DNA from: Treponema sp. UBA1793
GTDB lineage: Bacteria > Spirochaetota > Spirochaetia > Treponematales > Treponemataceae
NCBI GenBank assembly: GCA_002314445.1
Contig: DCFX01000081.1
Span: 1-50,671, forward strand
DNA: 50,671 bases
Direction of reading: 5' to 3'
The notes below the pieces were generated by a model. It worked only from the letters and a program-made list of their open reading frames with translations. It did not search any database and was not told where the DNA came from. Of this stretch, positions 49,033 to 50,671 are shown one piece after another. Both the position numbers and the translations under genes were made by a program. The stretch's first letter is position 1, and every line of letters starts with the position of its first letter.

Positions 49033-50586
49033 TTACTTTTTCTGCGCATTGAAATCATCAAGCTGTTTCTGCAGCTCGACTATAACATCGTCAATGCCTG
49101 CTTTTTTAAGCGCATCGCGGAATTGTGCGACATATGCAACGGGATCATCCATTTTGCCGTAGCAGATACGGGCCATATAGTTACTCCAGACATCCGAAAT
49201 ATTTGCAAGCTGTGAATTGATACCGTCAACATTCCAGACAATCTGACCATACGGGTAATCAATCTTTGCTTTATCATAAATTCTGCTTATTTCAGCAAAC
49301 TTATCCCATGCACCGCGTGCATCACGTATCTCAAGATTATCGTTTCGTCCCCACCAGTAGTCTGTCGTAATTCCGTCTTTTTCATCGGTATAACCTTTCG
49401 GCCTGTCGCGGTATCCGTTTTCTGTAAGAACGTACTGCTTACCTTCAATACCATAGTTGAATAAATCATAGCATTCTTTATCATTTCTGAGAAGATCGTA
49501 CACCATAAGTGCACGTTCCGGATGTTTTGACGCGGCGGAAAGAGCCATGGCACCGTGAGTAATTGTCATAGTCGTGATGTTTCCGGACTCTTCGCCGAAC
49601 CAGAAGAATCCGACGTCCGAGCCCGGCTGCCTTTTATCCATTTCAGGGCGGACTGTCGTATACCATGTCTGCGTATGATGCTGATCGGCTGCTGTCTGCC
49701 CCAGATAAAATTCCGCACGGTTATCGCTTGTATTATTGAGGACGTCTTTTTTCCAGACGCCGATTTCGTCCCACTTCTTCATAAGTTTTGCATATTCAAC
49801 AAGTTCGTCACCTTCAAGGAAAGGTGAATAAATTTTATTAAGATTGCTGCGGCGGACACCGAACATCAGAAACGAAGAAATACCATCGAGAGGAACATAG
49901 TCTGATTTTGATTCTATATACCCTTCTCCATGATATGTGCTTGACGCACCGTCGCTGTCCCAGGGAGTTACATTCGGCTTCGCTTTTCGTACCCACTCAA
50001 AGTACTTCGTAAGGTCTTCCCAGCTGTGAACACCGTTTGCAAGACCTGCTTCTTTTGCCCAGTCTCCGCGGTACATAAATCCGTGGTTAATCCACTGTGC
50101 ATAGTTATCTTCCGGCATCAGATAAATCTGGCCGTTCATTTTACACATATCCCAATGTTCCTTTGAAACACTGGCCCATGTTTTGGGTGCATATTTTTTA
50201 AGCATGTCTTCTGAAAGCGGAAGAAATGCACCGGTTTTTGCGTTCTTCCATGCGTCAAGCCAGTCGGATGCGGTGCCGACAAGATCAACGGAACCGTCCA
50301 TTTGTGCAAGAGTCAGGTTGTAGTTTGTAAGATAATCGGTCCACGGGATATAATAGATTGCAAGTTCGGCATTGCATTTTTCAGTGAGGACAGCATTAAG
50401 CTTTTTGAGCATCTCCTCTGTTGCGCCGTTCTCCGGCTTATTTCCTGTCGTCATATACGTAATGACAACATGCTGTGACATGTCAACTTTTCCGGCAGCT
50501 TCTTTCGATTTGCCGCCGCAGCCTGCAAGACCTGCAATCACAAGCACTGACAATGCTGATGCAAGTACACCTCTGATTTTTTTCAT
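49033..50586 (-). CDS. LplA-type extracellular solute-binding lipoprotein
   Basis: A 517-residue carbohydrate-binding protein of the large LplA/YtcQ type. The lipobox VIAGLAGCGGK gives a lipid anchor. Motifs: VVITYMTTGNKPENG, AIYYIPWTDYLTNYNLTLAQ, VDLVGTASDWLDAW, PWDSDGASSTYHGEGY and a YPYGQIVWNVDGIN block near the end. These proteins usually follow LplB/LplC permease genes, which would lie beyond the right edge. It probably captures arabino- or galacto-oligosaccharides. AGGAGG precedes ATG 50586. Confidence 0.88.
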   Translation of the reverse strand: MKKIRGVLASALSVLVIAGLAGCGGKSKEAAGKVDMSQHVVITYMTTGNKPENGATEEMLKKLNAVLTEKCNAELAIYYIPWTDYLTNYNLTLAQMDGSVDLVGTASDWLDAWKNAKTGAFLPLSEDMLKKYAPKTWASVSKEHWDMCKMNGQIYLMPEDNYAQWINHGFMYRGDWAKEAGLANGVHSWEDLTKYFEWVRKAKPNVTPWDSDGASSTYHGEGYIESKSDYVPLDGISSFLMFGVRRSNLNKIYSPFLEGDELVEYAKLMKKWDEIGVWKKDVLNNTSDNRAEFYLGQTAADQHHTQTWYTTVRPEMDKRQPGSDVGFFWFGEESGNITTMTITHGAMALSAASKHPERALMVYDLLRNDKECYDLFNYGIEGKQYVLTENGYRDRPKGYTDEKDGITTDYWWGRNDNLEIRDARGAWDKFAEISRIYDKAKIDYPYGQIVWNVDGINSQLANISDVWSNYMARICYGKMDDPVAYVAQFRDALKKAGIDDVIVELQKQLDDFNAQKK

Positions 50587-50607
50587 ACAAATTCCTCCTG
50601 TAGAATT

Positions 50608-50640
50608 TATTCGTTCGGAGGGGTCAACACCCCGCCCTCC
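50608..50640. repeat. GC-rich hairpin pair upstream of the solute-binding protein gene
   Basis: GGGG/CCCC and CGCCC/GGGCG stems lie back to back in a GC-rich patch about 30 bp before the start of the solute-binding protein gene. Could be the terminator of the upstream gene or a leader structure; the window ends too soon to tell. Confidence 0.35.
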
Positions 50641-50671
50641 CGGGCGTATGAAGGGTATTAAATCCCGACTG

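Overview
The window reads as a chromosome segment of a gut- or rumen-type spirochaete, most likely a Treponema. The grounds are short spirochaete-style lipoboxes, LytS/YesN-type sugar sensing, sulfatase-modifying-factor-like and PIN-PhoH proteins typical of treponemes, moderate GC content, and a plant-glycan locus with no SusC/SusD pair. This is inference from gene content; no rRNA is present.

Left part, 1-15.2 kb, is housekeeping and accessory DNA: a truncated SEC-C (YchJ-like) gene, an FGE-domain protein overlapping a GNAT-HAD fusion, a cytidylate-kinase-like gene, the ABC-F factor EttA, a ferredoxin-tailed aldo/keto reductase, a PIN-PhoH ATPase and a glycosyltransferase. A zinc/manganese ABC transporter is split into divergent halves around a 17-bp palindrome. 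Then come a TetR regulator, a GIN-domain secreted protein with a 24-bp palindromic operator, a nonsense-truncated Fe-S protein, and a tRNA-Ala(GGC) beside a GC-rich hairpin element carrying pieces of that tRNA.

Middle part, 15.2-25.5 kb, is a sugar import and sensing block. A YtfQ-YtfR-YtfT-YjfF (galactofuranose/pentose-type) ABC transporter is followed by a second, lipid-anchored YtfQ paralogue, a LytS-type sensor kinase and a YesN-type response regulator. The last three look like a three-component sensor for the sugar the transporter carries.

Right part, 25.5-50.6 kb, is a large arabinan/arabinogalactan utilisation locus. It holds GH27 (probably beta-L-arabinopyranosidase), an AraC regulator and GH127 (beta-L-arabinofuranosidase). 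A seven-gene minus-strand operon encodes two LamG lipoproteins, an outer-membrane beta-barrel, three secreted GH43 arabinanases and an unknown lipoprotein. It is divergent from a secreted GH51, with a palindrome between the two promoters. Next come two cytoplasmic GH51 enzymes, a small Cys-rich protein, a GH2 glycosidase and an LplA-type solute-binding lipoprotein. The inferred flow is: surface GH43/GH51 enzymes cut arabinan, the barrel and LamG proteins capture and admit fragments, ABC transporters import them, and cytoplasmic GH51/GH2/GH27 finish the breakdown.

A recurring regulatory feature is that at least eight genes have a sigma70-like -10 box ending only 6-9 nt before the start codon and no Shine-Dalgarno, implying leaderless mRNAs. 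SD-led genes are also common, mostly inside operons.
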